From NCBI GenBank assembly GCA_015223225.1, contig JADFCQ010000001.1, positions 558,001 through 622,000 on the forward strand: a stretch of 64,000 nucleotides of DNA. The letters are read 5' to 3'. Both the position numbers and the translations under genes were made by a program. This stretch comes from Acetobacteraceae bacterium H6797. GTDB lineage: Bacteria > Pseudomonadota > Alphaproteobacteria > Acetobacterales > Acetobacteraceae. Below, in pieces: positions 52,122 to 60,331 of this stretch. The notes beneath the pieces were generated by a model, which ran no database searches, was not told the origin of the DNA, and saw nothing but the letters and a program-made list of their open reading frames with translations. Position 1 is the first letter of the stretch. The number at the start of each line of letters is the position of its first letter.

Positions 52122-52856
52122 TCAGGCGCGCTCACCCTTGATGCTCACCGGGCCGAGCGGGTAGCGCACATTGTGCTGCCCGATCCATTCCAGGAAGCTC
52201 GCGCGGGCACCGGGAAAATTGATCATCTTCCACGCGGCCATGCCCTTGTTGCCGCCATACATCGGGTCGGAGAGATAGCCCTCCTTGGTGTTCTGCAGCA
52301 GGAAGCTGAAGAAGAGCGGCGCCTTGACCACCGTCTCGCCGAACTCGGCGAAGTTCACCTGGCCTTTTTCGAGCTTGGTCAGCACCTCATCACGCGTCTT
52401 GGCATCCAGCGCGTCGAAGCTCTTCTGATAGGTCTTCTGGCAGAAGGCATCGGCGGCCTTGATGCCGCGGCGATAAACCTCGTTGGGGGGCAGGTTCAGC
52501 TGATAGCCGAATAGAGGCGAGGCGTCCGGGTGGAAGGGCCCTTCGAGATAGAGCTTCGCGCCCGTGCCGTAATCGCCCTGCATCTCCTGGTCGATGAAGA
52601 CCGGCACATTGGTCTGCAGCGCGCCGGGCCCTTCCTCATCGGCGGGGATCAGCCGGTCGCAGGCCGCCACGATGAACTTCCATTCCGGAGCGGTGAAGAA
52701 GCCCGGCCTGTAGGCATCGAGAGAAGGCGCTGCCATTTCGGCGGCATCGGCCGCACGCAGCAATTTCCCACCAAGGGCGGCGACGGGCAGCGTGAGCGCC
52801 GTCGTCAAAAGAAAAGCGCGCCGAGGCGTGCCACTCGCGAGGGCCAAGTGCAGCAT
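52122..52856 (-). CDS. Gluconate 2-dehydrogenase subunit 3 family protein
   Basis: A 244-residue small subunit with an RR-containing N-terminus (TPRRAFLLTTALTLPVAALGG), probably a Tat signal that carries the folded flavoprotein across the membrane. The body has FFTAPEWKFIVAACDRLIPAD and the YGGNKGMAAWKMINFPGARA end typical of the family. First gene of the small-large-cytochrome operon. Its promoter and a Fur-box-like site lie in the AT-rich region upstream. Confidence 0.9.
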   Translation of the reverse strand: MLHLALASGTPRRAFLLTTALTLPVAALGGKLLRAADAAEMAAPSLDAYRPGFFTAPEWKFIVAACDRLIPADEEGPGALQTNVPVFIDQEMQGDYGTGAKLYLEGPFHPDASPLFGYQLNLPPNEVYRRGIKAADAFCQKTYQKSFDALDAKTRDEVLTKLEKGQVNFAEFGETVVKAPLFFSFLLQNTKEGYLSDPMYGGNKGMAAWKMINFPGARASFLEWIGQHNVRYPLGPVSIKGERA

Positions 52857-52883
52857 CCTTATTATAAATGTCAGGTTAGCTGC

Positions 52884-52912
52884 TTTATTCGCCTGCCATA
52901 TCAGGGTGTCAA
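52884..52912 (-). promoter_or_regulatory. Predicted promoter of the dehydrogenase operon
   Basis: On the minus strand TTGACA (52912-52907), a 17-base spacer and AATAAA (52889-52884) sit 28 bases or more upstream of the small-subunit ATG, within a strongly AT-rich stretch (52857-53050). Confidence 0.55.
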
Positions 52913-52937
52913 CCCAAGGTCATTTAGCCGACTTTAT

Positions 52938-52956
52938 GTAAATGATAATCATTCTT
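52938..52956. promoter_or_regulatory. Fur-box-like iron-regulatory site
   Basis: GTAAATGATAATCATTCTT matches the 19-bp Fur consensus GATAATGATAATCATTATC at 15 positions, including the whole central ATGATAATCATT. It is about 60 bases upstream of the predicted transcription start of the dehydrogenase operon, whose products carry three haems and possibly an Fe-S cluster. Confidence 0.6.
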
Positions 52957-53137
52957 ATTTTATAGAAGAATAAAATCTTATTTTCGCCAATGATCTCCGC
53001 CGAGAACTGGGAGATTCTAGATGAATAAAGATGAAAATACTGTTTCCTTCTAAGTCTCATGATCTAGGTCAAGTACGATTCCTTATGTCACCATCCACCA
53101 TATGGACATGAAATTGCTCTGCTGCAGCGCAAAAAGA

Positions 53138-53164
53138 AAGGTCTGCCATACAACAGCAGACCTT
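53138..53164 (-). terminator. Intrinsic terminator of asd
   Basis: A 9-bp stem AAGGTCTGC / GCAGACCTT with a 9-base loop; read on the minus strand it is followed by TCTTTTTG. It lies 42 bases beyond the asd stop. The remaining AT-rich bases up to 52857 hold the Fur-like site and promoter, and no gene. Confidence 0.8.
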
Positions 53165-53205
53165 GCTAAATAATCTTTCATGCTCCCGCCCAGCGCGGGG
53201 TGCCG

Positions 53206-54267
53206 TCAGGCGCGGAAAATCCGTTCCGCGATCTGCACCGCGTTAAGCGCCGCGCCCTTCAGCAGCTGATCGCCCGCCACGAAGAGCGAGAGCGACTTGC
53301 CAGAGGCATCGCTGATGTCGCGGCGGATGCGTCCGGCGAGCACGTCACCCTGCCCGGTCGCCTCGTTCGGCATGGGGAAGTGGTTGTTCTCGACGTCATC
53401 GACCACGCGCACGCCCGGCGCGCCTTCCAGCAGGGCGCGGGCGGCTTCCGGCGTCACCGGCTCGGCGAATTCCACCGTCAGCGAGATGGCATGGGCGCGC
53501 AATACCGGCACGCGGATGCAGGTGATGTTCACCGGCAGTTCCGGCGCGTCCAGGATGCGGCGCATCTCCATCACCACCTTGGTCTCCTCGCCGTTATATC
53601 CCGTCGCGGGATCGACGGCGCTGTCATGGCTGAAGAGATTGAAGGCGTAAGGATGCCGCATGACCTTCGGCTCATAGGCCTTGCCTTCGAGCCAGGCCGC
53701 CGTGGAGGCGCGCAGCTCTTCCATCGCCGCCGCACCGGCACCCGAGGCCGCCTGGTAGCTGGAGGCGATGATGCGGCGGATGCTGTAGCGGCGATGCAGC
53801 GCCTGCAGCGGCACGGTCGCGATGATCGCCACGCAATTCGGGTTGGCGATGATGCCGGCATGGCCCTCGATCTGCCCGGCATTCACCTCGGGCACCACCA
53901 GCGGCACGCTCGGGTCCATCCGGAAGGCCGAGGAATTGTCGACGACGACGGCGCCGGCCTTCACCGCGATGGGTGCGTATTGCTTCGACACGCCCGAACC
54001 CGCCGAGAAAAGCGCGAGGTCGACACCGTTGAAGGAATTCTCGTCCAGCGCCTCGACGACCAGTTCCTGGCCGCGGAAGCTGAACTTCTGCCCGGCCGAG
54101 CGCGGCGAGGCCAGCAGCTTCAGCGAGGCGACGGGGAAGTCGCGGCTCTCGAGGCAGTTCAGCAGCTCGACGCCGACGGCACCCGTCGCACCCACGATCG
54201 CCACATGCGGCGCGCGGGACTGCGTAAGGGCGGGATTGAAGGACTGGTGATGGGTATCGGGGCTCAT
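53206..54267 (-). CDS. asd: Aspartate-semialdehyde dehydrogenase
   Basis: A 353-residue enzyme of aspartate-family amino-acid and diaminopimelate synthesis, reducing aspartyl phosphate with NADPH. VAIVGATGAVGVELLNCLESR binds NADP, the catalytic Cys lies in IANPNCVAI, and the family GAGAAAMEEL, ITCIRVPVLRAHA and GDVLAGRIRRDIS segments are present. ATG 54267 has GGAGAG upstream; the frame stays open 39 codons further but that part is leader RNA. Expression appears to be under a Thr/Ile attenuator. Confidence 0.95.
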   Translation of the reverse strand: MSPDTHHQSFNPALTQSRAPHVAIVGATGAVGVELLNCLESRDFPVASLKLLASPRSAGQKFSFRGQELVVEALDENSFNGVDLALFSAGSGVSKQYAPIAVKAGAVVVDNSSAFRMDPSVPLVVPEVNAGQIEGHAGIIANPNCVAIIATVPLQALHRRYSIRRIIASSYQAASGAGAAAMEELRASTAAWLEGKAYEPKVMRHPYAFNLFSHDSAVDPATGYNGEETKVVMEMRRILDAPELPVNITCIRVPVLRAHAISLTVEFAEPVTPEAARALLEGAPGVRVVDDVENNHFPMPNEATGQGDVLAGRIRRDISDASGKSLSLFVAGDQLLKGAALNAVQIAERIFRA

Positions 54268-54321
54268 TCTACTCTCCGGTGCCATGTTCTTGGCGGCGGG
54301 AGGGTCGTCGGAGCCTCGTCG

Positions 54322-54409
54322 GGCCCCGTCCGTCTCCGGCGGGGCCTTGGTGTCTGGTGCGTCGTTCCTACCGCGCGCGCCCAAACACCACCCCGTCCGG
54401 GATGGTGGT
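54322..54409 (-). promoter_or_regulatory. Candidate transcription attenuator upstream of asd
   Basis: Three mutually exclusive pairings occur on the minus strand. 1:2 is ACCACC...GGTGGT (54409-54387), overlapping the Thr codons of a leader peptide. 2:3 joins CGGGG-T-GGTGTTTGG (54395-54381) to CCAGACACC-AAGG-CCCCG (54357 down to about 54340), with one G-U pair. 3:4 is GGCCCCG / CGGGGCC (54346-54322). Ribosome stalling on Thr codons would free segment 2 to block 3:4. No U-run follows 3:4, so the output step is uncertain. Confidence 0.6.
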
Positions 54410-54445
54410 CTTAATGGTGCGCTTCGAGGTGTGGATCGACATCAT
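54368..54445 (-). CDS. Thr/Ile-rich leader peptide of asd
   Basis: A 25-codon frame, MMSIHTSKRTIKTTIPDGVVFGRAR read in two parts as MMSIHTSKRTIKTTI and PDGVVFGRAR, ending in TAG. Four Thr and three Ile, with RTIKTTI clustered as in thr-operon leader peptides; Thr and Ile are end products of the Asd pathway. The codons for Thr13, Thr14 and Ile15 form segment 1 of the attenuator. No clear ribosome site precedes it, which lowers confidence. Confidence 0.5.
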   Translation of the reverse strand: MMSIHTSKRTIKTTIPDGVVFGRAR

Positions 54446-54508
54446 CGGCGTTAACGCTAAGCGGCGCCTCGGGCGGGCGTCAACCGCGCCCGAAGCCGGG
54501 GAGCCCCG

Positions 54509-55531
54509 CTATTTCCACAGGCCTTTCGCCGCCAGCCAATCCTGGATCAGCGCCGCCACCTGGTCGGAATTGCGGTCCATCATGACCATGTGGCTATTGC
54601 CCCGGATGCCGCGCTCCGGCAGGTCCACGATATCGACGGTGCCGCCCGCCGCGCGCACGGCTTCCGCGAACTTCACGCCATTGGCGCGGATGGTCGGCCA
54701 GCGGCTGTCCTGGGCGATATAGTCGCCATAGACGATCAGGATGGGGATGTCCTTCAGCGCCGCGACCTTGGCCGGATCGCCCACCGTCGCGGGCTCCACC
54801 AGCACCAGCGCCTTCACCTTGTCCGGCCGCTCCTGCGCCGCGCGGAAGCCGAAGAGCCCCGCCTGGCTATGCACCATCACGACGCTGGGGCCGACCTTAT
54901 CGAGCAGCGCCAGATAGGCTTCAAGCGTGAGCGCGTCGGTCGTGGTGAAGCGCGGCACGTTCTGCCGCATGAAGTTCAGATAGCTCTCGCGATCGGCCGG
55001 GAACTGGTTGCCCGGCAGGGTCTCGCCCCGCTCGAAGCTGCCCGGGCCATTGCCGATGCGGAAGCGCTCCCAGGGGTTCTGCACCGGGTTGACCACGGCC
55101 GTCCCGCCCGTCTGCTCCGGGATCATGCCCCAGCCAGCCCGTCCGCGCTCGACGGCATCGGAGACATAGACGGGCCAGCCGCGACGAAGGAAAAAATGTT
55201 GCCAGCCCTCGCGCCCGTCCGGCGTCGTCTCCCAGGTCACGCCCGTCAGCCCGCCGCCATGCCACATCAGCAGCGGATAGGCCCCGCGGCGCGGCGCCGG
55301 GACCATGTATTGGGCATACATGCCGCCCATGAGATAGGTGCCGTTGGGGTCGATCTTCGCGGGGACACCGCCGGGCGAGAAGGTGACTTCCTTCATCGGC
55401 TGGCCGGAGATCACCACTTCCCGCCCGCCGACATGGAAGCTGCCCCAGCTCTCCAACGTCAAAGGCTCGGCCGCGGCCATGCCGGCGCCGAGCGTCACGG
55501 CAAAGGCCGCCGCGAGTGTCGCAATTCGCAT
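54509..55531 (-). CDS. Exported alpha/beta-hydrolase, esterase-like
   Basis: A 340-residue secreted hydrolase with a Sec signal (residues 1-21, cleavage AAA-EP). The oxyanion strand is LLMWHGGGLTGVTWE, the nucleophile elbow is VHSQAGLFG (Ser), and a late His lies in RGIRGNSHMVMMDRN. It resembles uncharacterised periplasmic esterases found beside Bug receptors. It follows the Bug gene of the PrpF cluster on the same strand, so it may release an acid from an ester for uptake. Confidence 0.85.
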   Translation of the reverse strand: MRIATLAAAFAVTLGAGMAAAEPLTLESWGSFHVGGREVVISGQPMKEVTFSPGGVPAKIDPNGTYLMGGMYAQYMVPAPRRGAYPLLMWHGGGLTGVTWETTPDGREGWQHFFLRRGWPVYVSDAVERGRAGWGMIPEQTGGTAVVNPVQNPWERFRIGNGPGSFERGETLPGNQFPADRESYLNFMRQNVPRFTTTDALTLEAYLALLDKVGPSVVMVHSQAGLFGFRAAQERPDKVKALVLVEPATVGDPAKVAALKDIPILIVYGDYIAQDSRWPTIRANGVKFAEAVRAAGGTVDIVDLPERGIRGNSHMVMMDRNSDQVAALIQDWLAAKGLWK

Positions 55532-55607
55532 TCTCGTTTCCTTCCTCGATCGCCGGCCTTCATGCCGGCGGGCGGCCGGGTTCGCCCCGGTCCGCCCAAA
55601 CTCTGGT

Positions 55608-56585
55608 TCAGTCCACGGTGATGTTGGAGGCCGCGATCACCTTGGCCCAACGCTCCCGCTCCTCCTTCATGAAGCCGCCGAAGGCCGGGCCGCCCATCTG
55701 GGCCGGCTCCGCCCCTTCCTCGCGCAGCCGCTTGGCCACGTCCGGCGTCGAGAGGCTGCTCATGATGCCGTTGGCGAGCTTCGTGCTGATGGCCGCCGGC
55801 GTGCCCTTGGGTGCGAGGATGCCGTACCAGGCCGAGGCGCGGTAGGCAGGCAGCGCGGCCTCGGCGACCGTCGGCACATCCGGCAGCGCCTCGATGCGCT
55901 TCTCGCCCGTCACCGCCAGGGCACGGACCGAACCGCCCTGGATCAGGCCCATCACGGAGGGCAGCGTGGTGATCATGAAGGGGATATGCCCCGCGACCAC
56001 GTCGTTCAGCGCCGGGCCCGCGCCGCGGAAGGGCAGATGCTGCGCCTCGGCGCCCGCCATCTGGAACATGAGCGCGGCCGCGAGATGGCTCGCCGAACCA
56101 TTGGAGGCGGAGGCATAGGAGAAGGCCTCGCCCTTCGCCTTGGCTTCCGTGATCAGCTCGCCGATGGTCTTGGCCTTGGTGCCCGGCCCCGCCACGGCGA
56201 CGAGCGGCGCATCGGCCACCAGCGCGATCGGGTCCAGCGTCGTCAGCGGGTCGAAGCGCATATTGGGGAAGAGCGACTGGTTGACCGTCATCGGCCCCTG
56301 GTTGCCCATCAGCAGCGTATAGCCATCGGGCTTGGCGGTGACGACCGTCTCGGTGGCCAGATTGCCGCCCGCGCCGGGCTTGTTCTCGACGATCACCGGC
56401 TGGCCCAGCAGGCCCTGGAGCTTGGCGGCGAGCACGCGCGCCACGTTGTCGGTGCCGCCGCCCGGCGCATAGGCCAGGAGCAGGCGGATGGGGCGGTTCG
56501 GCCAGTTCGCTTCCTGCGCGGCGGCGGGGAGCGCGCCCAGGAAGGGCGTGGCGGCAAGGGCTTTGAGGACGTTCCTACGGTTCAT
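55608..56585 (-). CDS. Bug/TctC family solute receptor
   Basis: A 325-residue periplasmic receptor, fourth of its family in this window: leader NRRNVLKALAATPFLGALPAAAQ, then IRLLLAYAPGGGTDNVARVL, ENKPGAGGNLATETVVTAKPDG and YASASNGSASHLA. Located 24 bases after the PrpF-like gene, pointing to uptake of a tricarboxylate such as an oxalomesaconate or aconitate analogue. Confidence 0.92.
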   Translation of the reverse strand: MNRRNVLKALAATPFLGALPAAAQEANWPNRPIRLLLAYAPGGGTDNVARVLAAKLQGLLGQPVIVENKPGAGGNLATETVVTAKPDGYTLLMGNQGPMTVNQSLFPNMRFDPLTTLDPIALVADAPLVAVAGPGTKAKTIGELITEAKAKGEAFSYASASNGSASHLAAALMFQMAGAEAQHLPFRGAGPALNDVVAGHIPFMITTLPSVMGLIQGGSVRALAVTGEKRIEALPDVPTVAEAALPAYRASAWYGILAPKGTPAAISTKLANGIMSSLSTPDVAKRLREEGAEPAQMGGPAFGGFMKEERERWAKVIAASNITVD

Positions 56586-56609
56586 TTTCTTGGTTCCTTG
56601 AGGTGTCTA

Positions 56610-57710
56610 TCATTCCGCGGCGAGCGCGGGGGTCTCGGCGGCACCCCGCCCCGCCCAGATGGCGGAGGGCACCAGGAGATTGCCTTCGAAAATCCGCCGC
56701 GCCGTGCGCAGCACCCCGGCCCAGACGACCGCGTCGTTCTCGATTTCCAGGGCGATATCGAGCAGGCCGGCCGGATGCGCGATATGAACGACCTGCCCTT
56801 CGTCGCGGCACAGCGGCTGCGCCACCGTGCCCGTCATACGGGCGGCGATGGCCAGCGTGATACCGCCCGTTACCGCCATGGCCCGATGCACCGCATGGGG
56901 CGTCAGATAGCGCGCCGCGATGCCCGCGCCGTCTCGCCCCGGCCCGACCAGGGCAGGCTTGGGAATGACGCTGCCGCGCACGTCGCCGAGGCCCATGCGC
57001 TGCCCGGCCTCGAGGCGCATGGCCTCGATCCGCGCCATGAGCGCCGCATCGCCTTCGATGGCTTCCGGCGCCGCCTCGGCATCGGCCCCGAGCTGGGCCG
57101 CTTCCACGATCATCATCGGCATGGCGCCGTCGATGAGCGTCACCGGCACGCCCTGGATCTCCTCCTGCCGCTTGCCGGTGGGGAAGAGAGCGCCCGTCTT
57201 GCTGCCCGCGACGTCGCGGAAACGGATCTGGATCGGCGCGGCCGTGCCGGGCACGCCCGGGATCGAGGCATCGCCGTCATAGGTCACCTCGCCGCCGGGC
57301 GTGAGCACCACGGCATCGATCAGCGCACCCGTGTTGCGGTTGCGAATGGTGACCTGAGTGGCCTCGCCGGTGGGCTTCACGAGCCCGGCCTCGATGGCGA
57401 AAGGCCCGACGCCCGCGAGCATGTTCCCGCAATTCGGCCGGGTATCGACCGTCGCATCGGTGATCGAGACCTGGGCGAAGAGATATTCGACATCGACGCC
57501 CGGCTCGCTGGAGGGCGAGACGATGGCGACCTTGCTCGAAAGGCTGCTGGTGCCGCCGATACCGTCGATCTGGAGCGGGTGCGGCGAACCCATCGCCGCC
57601 AGCAGCACCGCGTCGCGCTGCGCCTCGTCAGCGGGCAGATCGCTCGCCAAAAAATACGGGCCACGGCTCGTGCCGCCGCGCATCAGGACGCAGGGAATGC
57701 GTGTCTGCAT
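56610..57710 (-). CDS. PrpF/4-oxalomesaconate tautomerase family protein
   Basis: A 366-residue diaminopimelate-epimerase-fold isomerase. IPCVLMRGGTSRGPYFLASDLP, GIGGTSSLSSKVAIV and RPNCGNMLAGVGPFAIE are PrpF/GalD hallmarks, the last containing the family Cys. Such enzymes shift double bonds in aconitate, methylaconitate or 4-oxalomesaconate. AGGAAAG precedes the ATG. First gene of a minus-strand operon (PrpF, Bug, esterase) divergent from a LysR regulator. Confidence 0.9.
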   Translation of the reverse strand: MQTRIPCVLMRGGTSRGPYFLASDLPADEAQRDAVLLAAMGSPHPLQIDGIGGTSSLSSKVAIVSPSSEPGVDVEYLFAQVSITDATVDTRPNCGNMLAGVGPFAIEAGLVKPTGEATQVTIRNRNTGALIDAVVLTPGGEVTYDGDASIPGVPGTAAPIQIRFRDVAGSKTGALFPTGKRQEEIQGVPVTLIDGAMPMMIVEAAQLGADAEAAPEAIEGDAALMARIEAMRLEAGQRMGLGDVRGSVIPKPALVGPGRDGAGIAARYLTPHAVHRAMAVTGGITLAIAARMTGTVAQPLCRDEGQVVHIAHPAGLLDIALEIENDAVVWAGVLRTARRIFEGNLLVPSAIWAGRGAAETPALAAE

Positions 57711-57774
57711 CTGACTTTCCTGGTTTCCTCATTCGCCACTTTCGGCGTCGAGCGGAACCTGCTCCCGTAAGTCA

Positions 57775-57806
57775 CTTTGATGAAGTGCAAAGATCGGCAC
57801 TATACT
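57775..57806 (+). promoter_or_regulatory. LysR promoter with overlapping inverted repeat
   Basis: TTGATG (57777-57782) and TATACT (57801-57806) with 18-base spacing would drive the LysR gene. The inverted repeat CTTTG-N8-CAAAG (57775-57792) overlaps the -35 and has the look of a LysR-type site, able to control both divergent units. Confidence 0.5.
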
Positions 57807-57822
57807 TGTTCCACACGCAAGA

Positions 57823-58728
57823 ATGGGTCGCGCCATGGCCATCGATCTCGAACAGCTCCGCACCTTCGTCGCCGTCGCCGAGGCCGAGAGCCTCACCCGC
57901 GCCTCGGAGGTTCTGCACCTCTCCCTGCCCGCCATTTCCCGCCGCCTCTCGGCCCTGGAAGAGGAGCTGGGCATCGCGCTGCTGACCCGCACGACGCGCC
58001 GCGTCTCCCTCACCCAGACGGGGCGGGAATTCCTGCCCCGCGCCCGGCGGCTGCTCGACGAATTGGAGGAAAGCCTGCTGGGCATCAGGGAGACGGCGGC
58101 CCGGCGTCGCGGCCTCGTGACCATCGCCTGCATCCCCACGGCAGCCTATTACTTCATGCCCGCCACGCTGGCGGAATTCGCGCGCCGCTTCCCCGCCGTG
58201 CGCGTGCGCGTGATGGACCTTTCGGCCGATGGGGTGATCGACGCGGTAGCGACGGGGGGCGCCGAATTCGGCATCGGCATGGAGGGGGCGGGGCACCCGG
58301 AAGTGGAATTCCGCCCCCTCCGGCGCGACCCTTTCGTGCTGGCCTGCCGGCGCGATAACCCGCTGGCGACGCGCCGCAACCTCCGCTGGGAGGATCTGAA
58401 GGGGCTGCGGCTGGTCGGCGTCTCCCGCCGCTCCGGTAACCGGCTAATACTCGATCGCGCCCTGCTGCCGCGCGGCATCCAGCCCAATTGGCATTACGAG
58501 GCGGAGCATCTCTCGACGAGCCTCGGCCTGGTCGAGGCCGGGCTCGGGGTCGCCGTCGTCCCGCGCCTCGCGCTGCCCCGCACGCCGCACCCCATTCTCG
58601 TCGCCCGCCCGCTCAGCGAGCCGCGCATCGAGCGCGCGACAGGCGTGGTGCTGCGCCTGGGTTCGAGCCTCGGCCCCGCCGCCCGCGCCTTCCTCGACAT
58701 GCTGGAGCGGCGAATGGCGGCGATCTAG
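57823..58728 (+). CDS. LysR-family transcriptional regulator
   Basis: A 301-residue LTTR: winged helix (LEQLRTFVAVAEAESLTRASEVLHLSLPAISRRLSALEEELG, residues about 8-50) and periplasmic-binding-like effector domain (GLVTIACIPTAAYYFMP, DGVIDAVATGGAEFGIGM, VEAGLGVAVVPRLALP). Divergent from the PrpF/Bug/esterase operon, which it probably activates with a tricarboxylate-like inducer. The ATG at 57835 is an alternative start. Confidence 0.92.
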   Translation: MGRAMAIDLEQLRTFVAVAEAESLTRASEVLHLSLPAISRRLSALEEELGIALLTRTTRRVSLTQTGREFLPRARRLLDELEESLLGIRETAARRRGLVTIACIPTAAYYFMPATLAEFARRFPAVRVRVMDLSADGVIDAVATGGAEFGIGMEGAGHPEVEFRPLRRDPFVLACRRDNPLATRRNLRWEDLKGLRLVGVSRRSGNRLILDRALLPRGIQPNWHYEAEHLSTSLGLVEAGLGVAVVPRLALPRTPHPILVARPLSEPRIERATGVVLRLGSSLGPAARAFLDMLERRMAAI

Positions 58729-59087
58729 GCCGCCAGGCGCGGCGTGCCCATTCTGAACCAGGCCTTCGAGATCTTGCCGTCCAGCACTTCATAAATCGCG
58801 ATCACATCCACCTCGCCCCGCCCCTCGGGGAAATTGCGCGTCACCACCTCGCGGTCGATCACCATGCCCTCGACGCTGGTTCGCGAGAGCAGCCGCCCGT
58901 GCAGATCCGGCTCCTGGAACCGCGCCACATGCCGCGCGCGCACCGCCGCCGCCCCCTCGGCCAGCAGCGTGTCGGGGAAGGCGTAGCAGACGCAATCCTC
59001 CGCCCAGCAGGCCATGAAGGCCTCGATATCGCGCGCGTTATAGGCATCGAGCTGCGCCGCCACGCAGGATTCGGCATCACTGGTCAT
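58725..59087 (-). CDS. SnoaL-like (NTF2 fold) protein
   Basis: A 120-residue alpha+beta-cone protein: VAAQLDAYNARDIEAFMACWAEDCVCYAFPDTLLAEGAAAVRARHVARF is the ketosteroid-isomerase/SnoaL pattern, followed by a sheet ending in VIAIYEVLDGKISKAWFRMG. The active-site usage is unclear. It overlaps the LysR gene end by four bases on the opposite strand. A terminator lies just upstream of its own start region. Confidence 0.82.
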   Translation of the reverse strand: MTSDAESCVAAQLDAYNARDIEAFMACWAEDCVCYAFPDTLLAEGAAAVRARHVARFQEPDLHGRLLSRTSVEGMVIDREVVTRNFPEGRGEVDVIAIYEVLDGKISKAWFRMGTPRLAA

Positions 59088-59106
59088 CTTCGCTGATCTC
59101 CAAAGG

Positions 59107-59134
59107 AAAAAACCCCGCGATCATCATCGCGGGG
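59107..59134 (-). terminator. Intrinsic terminator (minus strand)
   Basis: CCCCGCGAT-N4-ATCGCGGGG (59113-59134), read on the minus strand, is followed by TTTTTTCC: a strong rho-independent terminator. It is 180 bases beyond the glycosyltransferase stop, leaving 59135-59314 as transcribed but unassigned. Confidence 0.85.
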
Positions 59135-59314
59135 CTGCTGCATCGGTCTATGCCGGAAGGCTCAGACGGGGCTCTGCCGCCCCATCGCTCGCCATCGCAC
59201 CATGCCGCACCCGCCGCCCGTCGCAGGACGACGTCGGAAAGACATGCGGCGCAGGAAGAGGGACGAGTTGCGAGGCATGGCGGCAGTCTGAGGCGGGCGC
59301 GGGCGCCGTCAAGC

Positions 59315-60331
59315 TCAGCGCAGCTTGACGAGCGCCGTGCGGAAGCGCCGCGCGCATTCCTCCCAGGACCAGCCCTCGGCATAGCGGCGGCAATGCGCCC
59401 GATCCATCGTCAGGGCGCGCAGGCAGGCCGCGCGCAGATCCTCATCCAGCGCACCCACGCCCTGGTCGCCGATCACGTCCTTCGGCCCCGTCACCGGATA
59501 GGCCGCGACGGGCGTGCCGGCCGCCAGCGCCTCCAGCAGCACCAGCCCGAAAGTATCGGTCCGCGAGGGGAAGACGAAGACATCGGCGCCCGCATAGCTC
59601 GCCGCGAGCTTCCCATTGTCGCGATAGCCGGTGTAATGCGCCTTCGGGAACTTCTCCATCAGCCCCTGACGGGCAGGGCCCTCGCCCACCACCACCTTCG
59701 TGCCCGGCAGGTCGAGTGCGAGGAAGGCCTCGATATTCTTCTCGATGGCCACACGCCCCGCATAGAGGAAGATCGGCCGCTCCAGCCCTTCCCAGGGGTC
59801 GCGCTTCTCCGGATTGAAACGCTTTAGATCCACACCGCGCGACCAGGGGATGAGTTTGGTGAACCCCCGGAGCGTCATTTCCTCCGCCAGGCTCTTCGTC
59901 GCGACGAAAGTGCCCACGCCTGCTTCATGGAAGCGCCGCAGCACCGCCCAGGACCAGGCGGCGGGAATGCCCGTGCGCGCCTGCATATATTCGGGAAACT
60001 TCGTATGGAAGGAGGTGGTGAAGGGCCAGCCACGCTTCTTGCAAATGCCGCGCGCCGCCCAGCCCAGCGGCCCCTCGGTCGCGATATGCACCGCGTCGGG
60101 CGCATAATCGTCGATCATCTTCGTCAGCCGTGCCTTGGGGAAAAGCGCGAGCCTGATCTCGGGATAGGAAGGCGCCGGCATGGAGCGGAACCTGTCAGGC
60201 CCGATCACCTCCACTTCCAGCCCATCGGCCTTCAGCGCGCCCGTCACCATTTCCAGCGTGCGCACCACGCCATTGACCTGCGGCCGCCAGGCATCGCTGA
60301 CGATCAGGATCCGCTTCGCCTCGTTGCTCAT
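59315..60331 (-). CDS. Family GT4 glycosyltransferase
   Basis: A 338-residue GT-B transferase resembling GDP-mannose-dependent mannosyl and sulfoquinovosyl transferases. ILIVSDAWRPQVNGVVRTLE begins the acceptor domain, with TSFHTKFPEYMQARTGIPAAW; the donor domain has FLYAGRVAIEKNIEAFL, the VVVGEGPAR motif and DVFVFPSRTDTFGLVLLEALAAGTPVAA (EX7E type). ATG 60331 overlaps the upstream stop. Paired with an LpxH-like gene, it likely acts in glycolipid synthesis. Confidence 0.9.
   Translation of the reverse strand: MSNEAKRILIVSDAWRPQVNGVVRTLEMVTGALKADGLEVEVIGPDRFRSMPAPSYPEIRLALFPKARLTKMIDDYAPDAVHIATEGPLGWAARGICKKRGWPFTTSFHTKFPEYMQARTGIPAAWSWAVLRRFHEAGVGTFVATKSLAEEMTLRGFTKLIPWSRGVDLKRFNPEKRDPWEGLERPIFLYAGRVAIEKNIEAFLALDLPGTKVVVGEGPARQGLMEKFPKAHYTGYRDNGKLAASYAGADVFVFPSRTDTFGLVLLEALAAGTPVAAYPVTGPKDVIGDQGVGALDEDLRAACLRALTMDRAHCRRYAEGWSWEECARRFRTALVKLR

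Noticed and set aside
39324..53222. CCGTCAGG-GAAAA-like strings at about 39325, 48906 and 53203
   Set aside because: The three sites are in unrelated contexts (intergenic hairpin loop, terminator leader, asd coding end) and the match is short; judged coincidental.
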